Source: Neorhizobium tomejilense (GTDB lineage Bacteria; Pseudomonadota; Alphaproteobacteria; Rhizobiales; Rhizobiaceae). From it: 64,000 bases of DNA. The notes beneath the pieces are model-generated. The model ran no database searches. It was given only the letters and a program-made list of their open reading frames with translations, and was not told the DNA's origin. Below are positions 52,308 through 60,825 of this stretch, one piece after another. A program made the position numbers and the translations under genes. The stretch lies in the NCBI GenBank assembly GCA_002968845.1, contig PVBG01000006.1, forward strand, positions 243,552-307,551, in the 5' to 3' direction. The stretch's first letter is position 1. Each line of letters opens with the position of its first letter.

Positions 52308-53382
52308 GAGCGCCTTCGCAGCTGTCGATCAGATCGAGAACACTGAATTCTGGGACCGGGATTTGGACGAGGATCTGGTTTGCATCGACGTCCACCAGGA
52401 AACGCACGATGTAAAAACATTCACGTTCGCGTCTTCGCTTGGGAAAAAGTTCGCCTTCAAGGCCGGCCAGTATTTCCTGTTCGATCTCGAGATTGACGCC
52501 GAGCCCGAAAGCCGCTGCTACAGCATATCCTCCTCGCCGCAGCGTGCCAACGCGTTTTCAGTCACCGTGAAACACGTGCCTGGCGGTAAGATTTCCAACT
52601 GGTTTCATGACAATGTCACAGCTGGCTCAACGATGAAGGGCAATGGACCGCTCGGACATTTCATCCGGCCCAATGCCAAGAAACTGCTGCTTCTGTCTGG
52701 CGGGTCGGGGATCACGCCAGTCATGTCGATCGTCCGCGAACTGGCGGATACCTTTGAGCCCATCGACGTCGTATTCATGCATGCTGCGCGAAGCCCCAAA
52801 GACCTGATCTTTCGGGAAGAGCTCGCCTGCCTGGCGAATAAAGGAAAGCAGCTCCGCCTGCATTTCCTACCTGAGATCACCGCCGGCGAAGCCCATTGGC
52901 CTGGCCTTACCGGGCGCATCTCGGCAGACTACATGAAGCTGGCCGTACCTGACATTGCAGAGCGTGTCATCATGTGCTGCGGCCCAGCCCCATTCATGGC
53001 TGCTGCCCGCGTGATTGCCGCAGAGCTCGGCGTTCCGTCGTCCCGTTATATCGAGGAAAGCTTCGACGCTGCCGTCATCGACGACATCGACCTTCCGGTT
53101 GTCCTAGAAACAGCCACGCGAACGTTCACGGTGGAGTTTGCCAAGCAGGTCCGTAAAATCGATGTTTCAGGCGAGCAGACCATCCTGTCCTGCGCGAAAA
53201 AAGCTGGCGTGAAACTCCCCTCTTCATGTTCAAACGGAGTGTGTGGCACCTGCAAATCAAAACTGGTGTCCGGATCCGTCGACATGAACCACAATGGCGG
53301 GATCCGCCAGCGAGAGATCGACGCCGGGTTATTCCTGCCGTGCTGTTCGAAGCCACTCAGTGACCTCGTGGTCGATCGGTAG
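52297..53382 (+). CDS. Oxygenase reductase (FAD, NAD, C-terminal 2Fe-2S)
   Basis: A 361-residue reductase that passes electrons from NAD(P)H to the Rieske oxygenase. The order is an FAD domain (Arg-Cys-Tyr-Ser-Ile-Ser-Ser), an NAD domain (Gly-Gly-Ser-Gly-Ile-Thr-Pro, later Cys-Cys-Gly-Pro-Ala-Pro-Phe) and a plant-type ferredoxin domain with Cys311, Cys316, Cys319 and a later Cys near 349. It resembles GbcB. ATG 52297 overlaps the end of the oxygenase gene by 11 bases, confirming coupling. Confidence 0.92.
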   Translation: MDTRSAFAAVDQIENTEFWDRDLDEDLVCIDVHQETHDVKTFTFASSLGKKFAFKAGQYFLFDLEIDAEPESRCYSISSSPQRANAFSVTVKHVPGGKISNWFHDNVTAGSTMKGNGPLGHFIRPNAKKLLLLSGGSGITPVMSIVRELADTFEPIDVVFMHAARSPKDLIFREELACLANKGKQLRLHFLPEITAGEAHWPGLTGRISADYMKLAVPDIAERVIMCCGPAPFMAAARVIAAELGVPSSRYIEESFDAAVIDDIDLPVVLETATRTFTVEFAKQVRKIDVSGEQTILSCAKKAGVKLPSSCSNGVCGTCKSKLVSGSVDMNHNGGIRQREIDAGLFLPCCSKPLSDLVVDR

Positions 53383-53432
53383 GACTTAAAACAATTACAG
53401 GGATGACCGGAGAAACGATCGATCGCCTTGCC

Positions 53433-54038
53433 TCAGTGTTTCCGCTGGTCGGGTAAAAGTGCCCAGAATGCGAAGAGAGGCCCCTCGCCCGAGCGCATCG
53501 CGTGCCGGATTCCAGGTGGATTGTAAAAGGAGCCACCCATGCCGGGCGTGAACCAACCGGAATCGCCCTGCATGAATTCGCCATCCGACAGGACAAGATA
53601 GATTTCCTCCGGTGCATGATCGTGGTCCGGATACCGCACGTTCGGCGCAATCAGGGTCGCGCCGAGCCACACGTCCGAACGGTCCTCGAGGCCGCCCGGC
53701 CCGACGATCATGGTATTGGCGTGGCTCATCGGGAAATTTGCACTGGCCGAATTGTCATAGGTCGAGCGACAGTTCCATTCGAGCTTTGTCTCCAGCGCGG
53801 CGAAGCGGTGGAGCAAGATGTTCAACGAGGATTGCTCCGCCTTTGCAGCCAAGACACTCTGCAAATGAAACCCACAAACCGGAAGCCGCTTTGCGATATT
53901 CACCCGCTCCGGCCGCGATGTTTGCAGGTGCGCAAATATCTGCATGAGTGACTGCCGGGCCCGTGAATCCTTGGCAACCCGGTCGAACGCAACGAACGCG
54001 GCATTCAGAAAATCCTGCAAGGCTTCGCTGCGGGCCAT
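53433..54038 (-). CDS. DMSP lyase-like cupin (DddQ type)
   Basis: A 201-residue single-domain cupin. The residues I recall as forming the DddQ active site (Tyr120, His123, His125, Glu129, Tyr131, His163) correspond here to Tyr136, His139, His141, Glu145, Tyr147 and His179, a constant shift of 16. The cupin motifs (His-Asp-His-Ala-Pro-Glu-Glu-Ile-Tyr, Pro-Pro-Gly-Ile-Arg-His) are therefore intact. DddQ enzymes cleave dimethylsulfoniopropionate to dimethyl sulfide and acrylate. The gene starts 3 bases after the stop of the StcD-like demethylase, so they form one operon. It may act on DMSP or on a related betaine; activity is unproven. Confidence 0.82.
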   Translation of the reverse strand: MARSEALQDFLNAAFVAFDRVAKDSRARQSLMQIFAHLQTSRPERVNIAKRLPVCGFHLQSVLAAKAEQSSLNILLHRFAALETKLEWNCRSTYDNSASANFPMSHANTMIVGPGGLEDRSDVWLGATLIAPNVRYPDHDHAPEEIYLVLSDGEFMQGDSGWFTPGMGGSFYNPPGIRHAMRSGEGPLFAFWALLPDQRKH

Positions 54039-54041
54039 TGC

Positions 54042-56078
54042 TCAAATATCCTTGGCAAGCCGCAATGCGTCATAGATCGCTGCATGCGTGTTGCGAGCAG
54101 CGACCGCGTCGCCAATCCGAAAGAGCTGGTAGGTGCCAGCGGGATTGCGCTCGGCCGTTTGCGGCACGCCGGAAATCAGCTGGTCGTAGGAAACTTCACC
54201 GAGATTCCTCGAGCCGAGCCTCATCTCGAAATAAAGGTCGTCCAATGGAATCGTACCGTGATTGACGACGATCTGGTCGACGGTCCGTTGCTTTTCAACA
54301 CCGCCGTAGTCGCTGCCGACATGGGCAATGATCTGGTTGCCGCTCTTTTCGGCCGATTGCAACCGGTAGGTGACGGTGAAGGTCACGTCGAATTTCTGCA
54401 GCGAGCGCATGTAGGGAACAAGGTTCATCGCCATGACCTCCGGCGCGAAGGAACGGTCGGGCGTCATGATCTCGACCTTGGCGCCTGTCTTGGCGATGAA
54501 TTCCGCGGCCTGCAAGCCGGCATGGTCGCCGGCATCGTCGAAGATGAGCACATTGGTGCCCGGCTTGACGTCACCCGAAATGATATCCCAGGAGGAGACG
54601 ACGAGCTCATTTCCCTTCGATAGAACTTCGGTATGCGGCAATCCACCAGTTGCGATGATGACCACATCGGGCTCTTCAGCCGCGATCATATCGGCGTCCG
54701 CCCAGTTGTTGAAATGGAACGTGACACCAAGCTTCTCACATTGGCTCATCCGCCAGTCGATGATGCTGATCATCTCGCGGCGGCGTTCGCTCTGCGCGGT
54801 GAGGCGGATCTGTCCGCCAGGATTGTTGGCCGCCTCGAAAACCACGACCGCATGCCCCCGCTCGGCGGCCACGCGCGCCGCCTCGAGGCCAGCCGGCCCG
54901 GCTCCGACAATGACGACCTTCTTGCGGATGTCTGCTTTTGCAATGGTATGCGGCATGGTCTGCTCGCGACCCGTCGCGGCATTGTGGATGCAAAAGGCCA
55001 TCCCGCCCTGGTAGATGCGGTCGAGACAATAATTCGCGCCGACGCAAGGGCGTATGTCCTCCTCACGCTTTTCGATAATTTTGCGAACGATGTGGGGATC
55101 CGTCATGTGGGCGCGGGTCATTCCGACCATGTCCACTTTGCCCGCGGCAATGGCGTGCCGTGCCGTCGCCACATCCGGGATTTTGGCCGCATGAAAGGTC
55201 GGAAATTGGGTTGCTGCACGGATTTCTCCGGCAAAATCGAGATGGGGCGAGTTCGCCATGCCCTGGATCGGAATGACGTCGGTCAGGCCGGCATCCGTAT
55301 CGATGTGACCTCGGATCACGTTCAGATAGTCGATCAGGCCACTGTCGCGCAGCCGTCGCGAAATCTCGATGCCGTCAGCTTTTCCAGTACCTCCGGGGAG
55401 ACATTCGTCGGCAGTGTAGCGAACGCCGAGGATGAAGTCGTCTCCGACGCGCGCTCGCATCGCCTTGAAGACGTCGAAACAGAAACGCATGCGATTTTCG
55501 AGCGAGCCCCCATATGGACCGTCCAGTTCGTTGGTGAGCGGCGAATTGAATTGATCGATCAGGTGACCGTATGCCTCCAACTCGACACCATCCATACCGC
55601 CCGCCTTCATGCGCTCGGCTGCGTCCGCGAAGTCTCTGATAATGCGCCCGATGTCCCAATCCTCCATCTTCTTCGGGAAGGAGCGGTGCGACGCTTCACG
55701 ATGATGGGACGGCGCGACCACCGGCAACCAATCGCCCTTGTCCCAACGGGTGCGCCGGCCGAGATGGGTCAGCTGGATCATGATAGCTGCGCCCTCTTCG
55801 TGCACGGCATCGGTCATTTCCCGGATCCACGGAACGATTTCGTCCTTATAGGCAAGCAGGTTGTTGAAGACCGGCGGGCTGTCTTTCGACACCGCTGCCG
55901 ATCCCGCCGTCATTGTCAGCGCCACGCCGCCCCTCGCTCGCTCGAGGGTATAGGCTCGGTAACGTTCCTTCGGCATGCCGTCCTCAGGATAGGCGGGCTC
56001 ATGCGATGTAACGATGATACGGTTGCGTAGGGTCAGATGCTTCAGTGTGTAGGGCTGAAGGAGGGGATCGTTCGACAT
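54042..56078 (-). CDS. stcD: StcD-like N-methylproline demethylase (OYE/TMADH family)
   Basis: 678 residues. An N-terminal FMN TIM barrel of the old-yellow-enzyme type is followed by an iron-sulfur segment and FAD/NAD(P) folds beginning with Val-Gly-Ala-Gly-Pro-Ala-Gly. This is the architecture of trimethylamine dehydrogenase and of rhizobial StcD, which demethylates N-methylproline to proline. Of the four cluster cysteines of trimethylamine dehydrogenase, I find counterparts at Cys345, Cys351 and Cys363, but the second position is Ala348. The gene is divergent from a TetR regulator and followed 3 bases later by the DddQ-like cupin. Substrate assignment rests on the cluster. Confidence 0.85.
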   Translation of the reverse strand: MSNDPLLQPYTLKHLTLRNRIIVTSHEPAYPEDGMPKERYRAYTLERARGGVALTMTAGSAAVSKDSPPVFNNLLAYKDEIVPWIREMTDAVHEEGAAIMIQLTHLGRRTRWDKGDWLPVVAPSHHREASHRSFPKKMEDWDIGRIIRDFADAAERMKAGGMDGVELEAYGHLIDQFNSPLTNELDGPYGGSLENRMRFCFDVFKAMRARVGDDFILGVRYTADECLPGGTGKADGIEISRRLRDSGLIDYLNVIRGHIDTDAGLTDVIPIQGMANSPHLDFAGEIRAATQFPTFHAAKIPDVATARHAIAAGKVDMVGMTRAHMTDPHIVRKIIEKREEDIRPCVGANYCLDRIYQGGMAFCIHNAATGREQTMPHTIAKADIRKKVVIVGAGPAGLEAARVAAERGHAVVVFEAANNPGGQIRLTAQSERRREMISIIDWRMSQCEKLGVTFHFNNWADADMIAAEEPDVVIIATGGLPHTEVLSKGNELVVSSWDIISGDVKPGTNVLIFDDAGDHAGLQAAEFIAKTGAKVEIMTPDRSFAPEVMAMNLVPYMRSLQKFDVTFTVTYRLQSAEKSGNQIIAHVGSDYGGVEKQRTVDQIVVNHGTIPLDDLYFEMRLGSRNLGEVSYDQLISGVPQTAERNPAGTYQLFRIGDAVAARNTHAAIYDALRLAKDI

Positions 56079-56122
56079 GCGACGGCTCCGGTTATGGCCT
56101 TTGCGCGTAAGGCTAAGCAGGA

Positions 56123-56182
56123 ATGTACATGTGTGTCAATACTGAAAACATCAACGTACCTGGAGTCGACATTGATGTACAT
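56123..56182. promoter_or_regulatory. Paired palindromes in stcD-TetR promoter region
   Basis: ATGTACAT occurs at 56123-56130 and at 56175-56182, exactly 52 bases apart (five helical turns). Between them lies an inverted repeat ACATCAA / TTGATGT with 17 bases of spacing, the right arm joined to the second palindrome. The region separates the divergent StcD-like and TetR genes. These are probable operators for the TetR protein (inference). Confidence 0.55.
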
Positions 56183-56222
56183 TTTACTTGAAGTGCGATT
56201 AGGAGTTTGTTAGGAAGTGTCT

Positions 56223-56852
56223 ATGGAACAGGCGGTAAATGACAGCGGCTGGCGTGGTTCTCAGGAGGGCTGGCTTGAAGCCGCCTATGAAGCGCTGCTC
56301 GAATCCGGCGTAGATTCAGTAAAGATCCTGCCGCTTGCCAAGAAGCTGGGCCTGTCGCGGACAAGCTTCTATTGGTTCTTCAAGGATAGAGAAGAACTGC
56401 TGAGCGCGCTGATATTGCGCTGGAGGGACAAGAACACAGGCAACCTCGTGAAGCAGTCCGAAGCATATGCAGAATCCCTTGCGGAAGCGATGCTCAATGT
56501 CTTCGATTGCTGGCTCAACAAAGATCTCTTCGACTCCCAGTTCGAGTTTGCAATTCGCAGTTGGGCATTGCAATCGCCGGAGATCCAGGTTGAAGTTCAG
56601 CAGGCTGACCTGGCCCGAATAGGCGCTTTGAGCCGTATGTTCGTGCGGTTCGGCTTTGACGAAGAGCCTGCGGACGTGCGCGCGAGAACAACCTACCTGG
56701 TCCAGATCGGCTACATCTCCATGCAGTCCACCGAGGATATCGGACTGCGTATGAAGCGCATTCCCGAATATATCGCAATCTATACCGGTCAGATCCCGCA
56801 ACAGCGGGAACTCGATCGCTTCTACGCGCGGCACGGCTATAAACAAGGGTGA
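56223..56852 (+). CDS. TetR family regulator
   Basis: A 209-residue TetR regulator with the helix-turn-helix Leu-Gly-Leu-Ser-Arg-Thr-Ser-Phe-Tyr-Trp-Phe-Phe-Lys-Asp-Arg-Glu-Glu-Leu around residues 42-60. The rest is an all-helical ligand and dimer domain. ATG 56223 with AGGAA 6 bases upstream is preferred to GTG 56217. It is divergent from the StcD-like operon and leads into the ProC-like and ProXWV genes, so it probably controls both directions. Confidence 0.9.
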   Translation: MEQAVNDSGWRGSQEGWLEAAYEALLESGVDSVKILPLAKKLGLSRTSFYWFFKDREELLSALILRWRDKNTGNLVKQSEAYAESLAEAMLNVFDCWLNKDLFDSQFEFAIRSWALQSPEIQVEVQQADLARIGALSRMFVRFGFDEEPADVRARTTYLVQIGYISMQSTEDIGLRMKRIPEYIAIYTGQIPQQRELDRFYARHGYKQG

Positions 56853-56859
56853 GAGCAAG

Positions 56860-57669
56860 GTGGAAGCTGGCAGGGGTTGGAGAATTGGCGTGATCGGCGG
56901 CAACGGCTGGCTGGGCAGCGCCCTTGCCGGCGCGGTGCTGGATGCCGGCTTCGTCAAGCCACAGGACCTGTCGCTCTCTTATCGCAACCAGCGGCCGGAT
57001 CGTTTCGACGAGGCTTTCTGGACATTGGACAATCAGGCCCTTGCCGACCGCTCGGATGTTGTCGTTCTCTGCGTCCGCCCTGCTGACTGGCGTGACCTCA
57101 ACGTCGATATGAAAGGCAAGCTGCTGATTTCCGTCATGGCAGGCATTCCGTTGGACGCGCTGAGCGACCGTCATCGGACCGCTTATGTCGTTCGTTCGTT
57201 GCCGAATGCAGCGGTCGAGATCCGCCAATCCTACACGCCATGGATCGCGACGCCTGAGGTCAGCGAAGAAGAGCGTATATTTGTCAGAGCCCTGTTCGAG
57301 ACCTGCGGTGTTCAGGATGAAGTGCACAGCGAAACCGATATGGACTATTTCACCGGCCTGTCCGGATCAGGCCCCGCCTTTCCGGCGCTTCTTGCCGACG
57401 CGATGATGCGAGATGCCCTGTCCCGGGGCATCCCCGTCGCGATGGCCAGGCGTGCCGTTAACACGCTTATCATCGGGGCGGGGCGTCTCATGGAAATGCG
57501 TAAGACCTGTCCCAGCGAAATCGTGCAGACCTTCCTCGATTACCGCGGCACCACGGCAGTCGCGATCGAGGCAATGCGTGCTGCGGGTTTCGAAACAGCC
57601 ATTGCTTGCGGACTGACGGCAGCGCTCGAGAAATCGATGAGTTTGGGAGACGCTCCCAAGCAATTGTGA
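56860..57669 (+). CDS. ProC-like pyrroline-5-carboxylate reductase family enzyme
   Basis: A 269-residue NAD(P) oxidoreductase. The Rossmann start is Gly-Val-Ile-Gly-Gly-Asn-Gly-Trp-Leu-Gly, and the C-terminal dimer domain carries Gly-Ser-Gly-Pro-Ala-Phe and Asp-Tyr-Arg-Gly-Thr-Thr, both diagnostic of pyrroline-5-carboxylate reductase. The family interconverts proline and pyrroline-5-carboxylate. Next to N-methylproline demethylation it may handle proline or a cyclic imine intermediate rather than serve biosynthesis. It starts at GTG 56860, 7 bases after the tetR stop. Confidence 0.83.
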   Translation: MEAGRGWRIGVIGGNGWLGSALAGAVLDAGFVKPQDLSLSYRNQRPDRFDEAFWTLDNQALADRSDVVVLCVRPADWRDLNVDMKGKLLISVMAGIPLDALSDRHRTAYVVRSLPNAAVEIRQSYTPWIATPEVSEEERIFVRALFETCGVQDEVHSETDMDYFTGLSGSGPAFPALLADAMMRDALSRGIPVAMARRAVNTLIIGAGRLMEMRKTCPSEIVQTFLDYRGTTAVAIEAMRAAGFETAIACGLTAALEKSMSLGDAPKQL

Positions 57670-57727
57670 ATCGGGCATCCGCGGCGCCCCGCATTCCACG
57701 TCCAGCCGCTAAAAAGGGAACAGTACT

Positions 57728-58729
57728 ATGAATAAGCTTTTGGCTTCGGGTTGCGTGCTGGTCGGAGTGTTCGCCGGCGCATCGGCGGCAAGTGCTGCCG
57801 GGTGCGGCCGCGTCACGATCGCGAGCATGAATTGGCAAAGCGCGGAGGTCATCTCCAATCTGGACAAGTTCATTTTAAACGAAGGTTACGGCTGCCAAGC
57901 AGAGATCACGGTTGGAGACACCGTGCCGACCATCACCTCCATGGCGGAAAAGGGCCAGCCTGATATCGCTCCGGAGGCCTGGATCGACCTGCTTCCCGAC
58001 CTGGTCGCGAAGGGCACGCAGGAGGGCCGGATCGTCAAGGTTGGATCTCCACTGCCGGACGGCGGCAATCAGGGCTGGTGGATCCCGAAATATGTCTCGG
58101 ACGCGCATCCGGACATCAAGACCATTCCGGATTTGCTGAAGCATCCCGAACTCTTCCCAGGCGAGGAAGACCCAAGCAAAGGCGCAATCCTCAACGGCCC
58201 TCAGGGTTGGGGTGGCACCGTCGTGACAACCCAGCTGTTCAAGGCGTTCGGCGGGGAAAAGGCCAAGTTCACGCTGATCGACACCGGATCGGCAGCCGGT
58301 TTGGACGGTGCTATTGCAAAGGCATATGAGCGGAAGAAGAGCTTTGCTACCTACTACTGGGCGCCGACGGCGCTGCTCGGCAAATACCCGATGGTGAAAC
58401 TTGATGCCGGCGAGAAAAACGATCCGGCTGAATGGAAGCGTTGCAACACCGTTGCCGATTGCCCGGATCCGAAGCCGAATGCTTGGCCGATCGACACGAT
58501 CGTTACCCTGGTCGCCAAGCCCTTTTCGGAAAAAGCAGGACCCGAGGTGATGACCTATCTCGAAAAGCGGTCCTGGAGCAACCAGACCATCGGCAAACTG
58601 ATGGCATGGATGACGGACAATCAGGCCAGCGGCGAGGATGGCGCCAAGCATTTTCTGAAGGAAAACAAAGATATCTGGACCAAGTGGGTTTCCAAGGACG
58701 CCGCCAAGAAAATCGAGGCAGCGCTCTAA
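57728..58729 (+). CDS. proX: Betaine ABC transporter binding protein
   Basis: A 333-residue OpuAC/ProX-type binding protein with a signal peptide ending at Ala-Ser-Ala-Ala. It has Met-Asn-Trp-Gln-Ser-Ala-Glu, a Pro-Asp-Ile-Ala-Pro-Glu-Ala-Trp loop and Gln-Gly-Trp-Trp-Ile-Pro; the Trp residues fit the aromatic box that holds quaternary ammonium groups. It lies 58 bases after the ProC-like gene and heads a ProX-ProW-ProV set. The likely ligand is proline betaine or a related betaine, possibly DMSP, given its neighbours. Confidence 0.9.
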   Translation: MNKLLASGCVLVGVFAGASAASAAGCGRVTIASMNWQSAEVISNLDKFILNEGYGCQAEITVGDTVPTITSMAEKGQPDIAPEAWIDLLPDLVAKGTQEGRIVKVGSPLPDGGNQGWWIPKYVSDAHPDIKTIPDLLKHPELFPGEEDPSKGAILNGPQGWGGTVVTTQLFKAFGGEKAKFTLIDTGSAAGLDGAIAKAYERKKSFATYYWAPTALLGKYPMVKLDAGEKNDPAEWKRCNTVADCPDPKPNAWPIDTIVTLVAKPFSEKAGPEVMTYLEKRSWSNQTIGKLMAWMTDNQASGEDGAKHFLKENKDIWTKWVSKDAAKKIEAAL

Positions 58730-58828
58730 TAGGCCCTTGGGGCGATGTGCCGAACACGTCGCCCCTTCCGCTTGCCGTCAAGAGAAGAAAAAGACCTCAC
58801 ACGGCTCTTTCCAGAGAAAGGGAACCGA

Positions 58829-59716
58829 ATGGAATGGTTTTATAAATTTCCCCATATGGATGACGACGCGCTTCGTAACTTGAAGAAAGCGATCGATGAG
58901 GGTTTTCGGGCTTTCACCCGCGCCTATGGCGATACGATCGAAAGCATGTTTTCGCCTCTGCAGAGTTTTCTGCTGGCGGCCGATCGCTTTATGACGCAGA
59001 CACCGTGGCCGATCATCACGGCGATCATCCTCACCATTGCGTGGTTTGCGAGCCGAAGTGTCAAAATCGTGCTGAGCTGTCTGATCACGCTGCTGCTGAT
59101 CGGTTATTTCGACATGTGGACCGACACGATGCGTACGGTCGCGATGATCTTTGTCTGCACCGTCCTGTCGATTGCCGTCGGTCTGCCGATAGGCATACTC
59201 ATGGCGCGTTCGAATGGCGTCAAACGGGTCGTCAACCCGATCCTCGACGTGATGCAGACCATGCCGAGTTTCGTTTATCTCATTCCGGTCGTCATGCTGC
59301 TGGGCATCGGCCGCGTCCCGGGGCTCATCGCCGTGGTGATCTACGCCATACCGCCCATGATCCGGCTGACCGATCTTGGTATCCGCCTCGTCGACAAGGA
59401 TGTCCTGGAGGCTGCCGACGCCTTCGGCACCTCGGAGACCCAGAAGCTTTTCAAGGTGCAACTGCCGCTTGCCCTGCCAACGATCATGGCGGGGATCAAC
59501 CAGACGATCATGATGGCGCTGGCGATGGTGGTGGTCGCCTCGATGATCGGCGTTCAGGGGCTTGGCCAGCCGGTGCTGAAGGCAATCGCCAACCAGTATT
59601 TTACCCTCGGCATGTTCAACGGCCTCGCAATCGTTGGGATCGCCATAATCTTCGACCGGGTCAGCCAGGCCTATGGCAAGCGGCTCCAGAAACATCGGGA
59701 GATCGTCCATGGCTGA
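58829..59716 (+). CDS. proW: Betaine ABC transporter permease
   Basis: A 295-residue ProW/OpuAB permease with an amphipathic N-terminal region (Phe-Arg-Ala-Phe-Thr-Arg-Ala-Tyr-Gly-Asp) and about six membrane helices. The coupling loop is Glu-Ala-Ala-Asp-Ala-Phe-Gly-Thr-Ser then Gln-Leu-Pro-Leu-Ala-Leu-Pro. ATG 58829 follows AGGGAA. It overlaps the ATPase gene by 8 bases. Confidence 0.92.
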   Translation: MEWFYKFPHMDDDALRNLKKAIDEGFRAFTRAYGDTIESMFSPLQSFLLAADRFMTQTPWPIITAIILTIAWFASRSVKIVLSCLITLLLIGYFDMWTDTMRTVAMIFVCTVLSIAVGLPIGILMARSNGVKRVVNPILDVMQTMPSFVYLIPVVMLLGIGRVPGLIAVVIYAIPPMIRLTDLGIRLVDKDVLEAADAFGTSETQKLFKVQLPLALPTIMAGINQTIMMALAMVVVASMIGVQGLGQPVLKAIANQYFTLGMFNGLAIVGIAIIFDRVSQAYGKRLQKHREIVHG

Positions 59717-60788
59717 GCAAGGTTTGGGCGGCATCGCAGTCCGCAATCTCTACAAGATCTTCGGTGCCGATCCCGCCGCGTATGTCGATGCCGTTCGCAA
59801 CGGTCTAACCAAGACAGAACTCAACGATGCGCATGGCCATGTGCTGGGGCTGCGCGATATCAATCTGGACATCAAGTCGGGCTGTATTCAGGTCATCATG
59901 GGCCTGTCCGGTTCGGGCAAATCCACGCTCATCCGCCATATCAACCGCTTGATCGATCCGACCGCGGGTGAAGTGCTGGTCGACGGGGTGGACGTTGTGA
60001 AGATGAACAAGGACGAACTGCGAAACTTTCGGCGTCATCAGACGGCAATGGTCTTTCAGAAGTTCGCCTTGCTGCCGCACCGGAGCGTGCTCGACAACAC
60101 CGTCTTCGGCCTTGAGGTCCAAGGCATCGGCCGCTCCAAAGCGATCGACGTCGCAATGAGGTGGCTGGAGCGCGTTGGGCTGAAGGGGTTCGAGCATAGG
60201 TACCCCAACCAACTGTCTGGCGGGATGCAGCAGCGCGTCGGACTTGCCCGCGCATTGTCGAACGATGCGCCTGTCCTGCTGATGGACGAAGCCTATTCCG
60301 CACTCGACCCGCTCATCCGCATGGACATGCAGTCGGTTCTTCTCGATATTCAGAACGAGATCAAGAAAACGATCGTGTTCATCACACATGATCTCGACGA
60401 GGCTCTCCGGCTGGGAGACCAAATCGCCATCCTGCGCGACGGCGAGGTCATACAGCAAGGTACAAGCCAGGACATCGTCCTGAGGCCGGCGGATCAATAT
60501 GTGGCCAATTTCGTCAAAGAAGTGAACCGCGGACGGGTCGTGCAGGTCGAAGCGATCATGGCTCCCTTGCGTTCCCGGACCGGGGGTGAGCAGCCCACCA
60601 TTCCGGCAAATGTCACGATCGAAGAAGCGATACGGGCGCTGGTCTCTGCACCTGATGGCGACGTGACCGTTGTTGACCCGTCAGGCAAGCCGGTTGGAAC
60701 CGTGAGCTTCCGGCTGCTGGCAGGGGCTATGGTCAATTCCCGTGAGGTCGAGCACCGGTCTTTCGACGCGCCGGCGATCGTCGCGTGA
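59709..60788 (+). CDS. proV: Betaine ABC transporter ATPase
   Basis: A 359-residue ProV/OpuAA ATPase. Walker A is Gly-Leu-Ser-Gly-Ser-Gly-Lys-Ser, the signature Leu-Ser-Gly-Gly-Met-Gln-Gln-Arg, and Walker B is followed by Glu-Ala-Tyr-Ser-Ala-Leu-Asp-Pro, typical of the family. The last 90 or so residues hold a single CBS-like region (Ile-Glu-Glu-Ala-Ile-Arg, then Val-Val-Asp-Pro) rather than two clear CBS repeats, so osmotic gating may differ from the classical OpuA system. Confidence 0.93.
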   Translation: MAEQGLGGIAVRNLYKIFGADPAAYVDAVRNGLTKTELNDAHGHVLGLRDINLDIKSGCIQVIMGLSGSGKSTLIRHINRLIDPTAGEVLVDGVDVVKMNKDELRNFRRHQTAMVFQKFALLPHRSVLDNTVFGLEVQGIGRSKAIDVAMRWLERVGLKGFEHRYPNQLSGGMQQRVGLARALSNDAPVLLMDEAYSALDPLIRMDMQSVLLDIQNEIKKTIVFITHDLDEALRLGDQIAILRDGEVIQQGTSQDIVLRPADQYVANFVKEVNRGRVVQVEAIMAPLRSRTGGEQPTIPANVTIEEAIRALVSAPDGDVTVVDPSGKPVGTVSFRLLAGAMVNSREVEHRSFDAPAIVA

Positions 60789-60825
60789 CGGAAGAAGCTG
60801 GGAGGTCGATGGGGCTTTGCCACGA

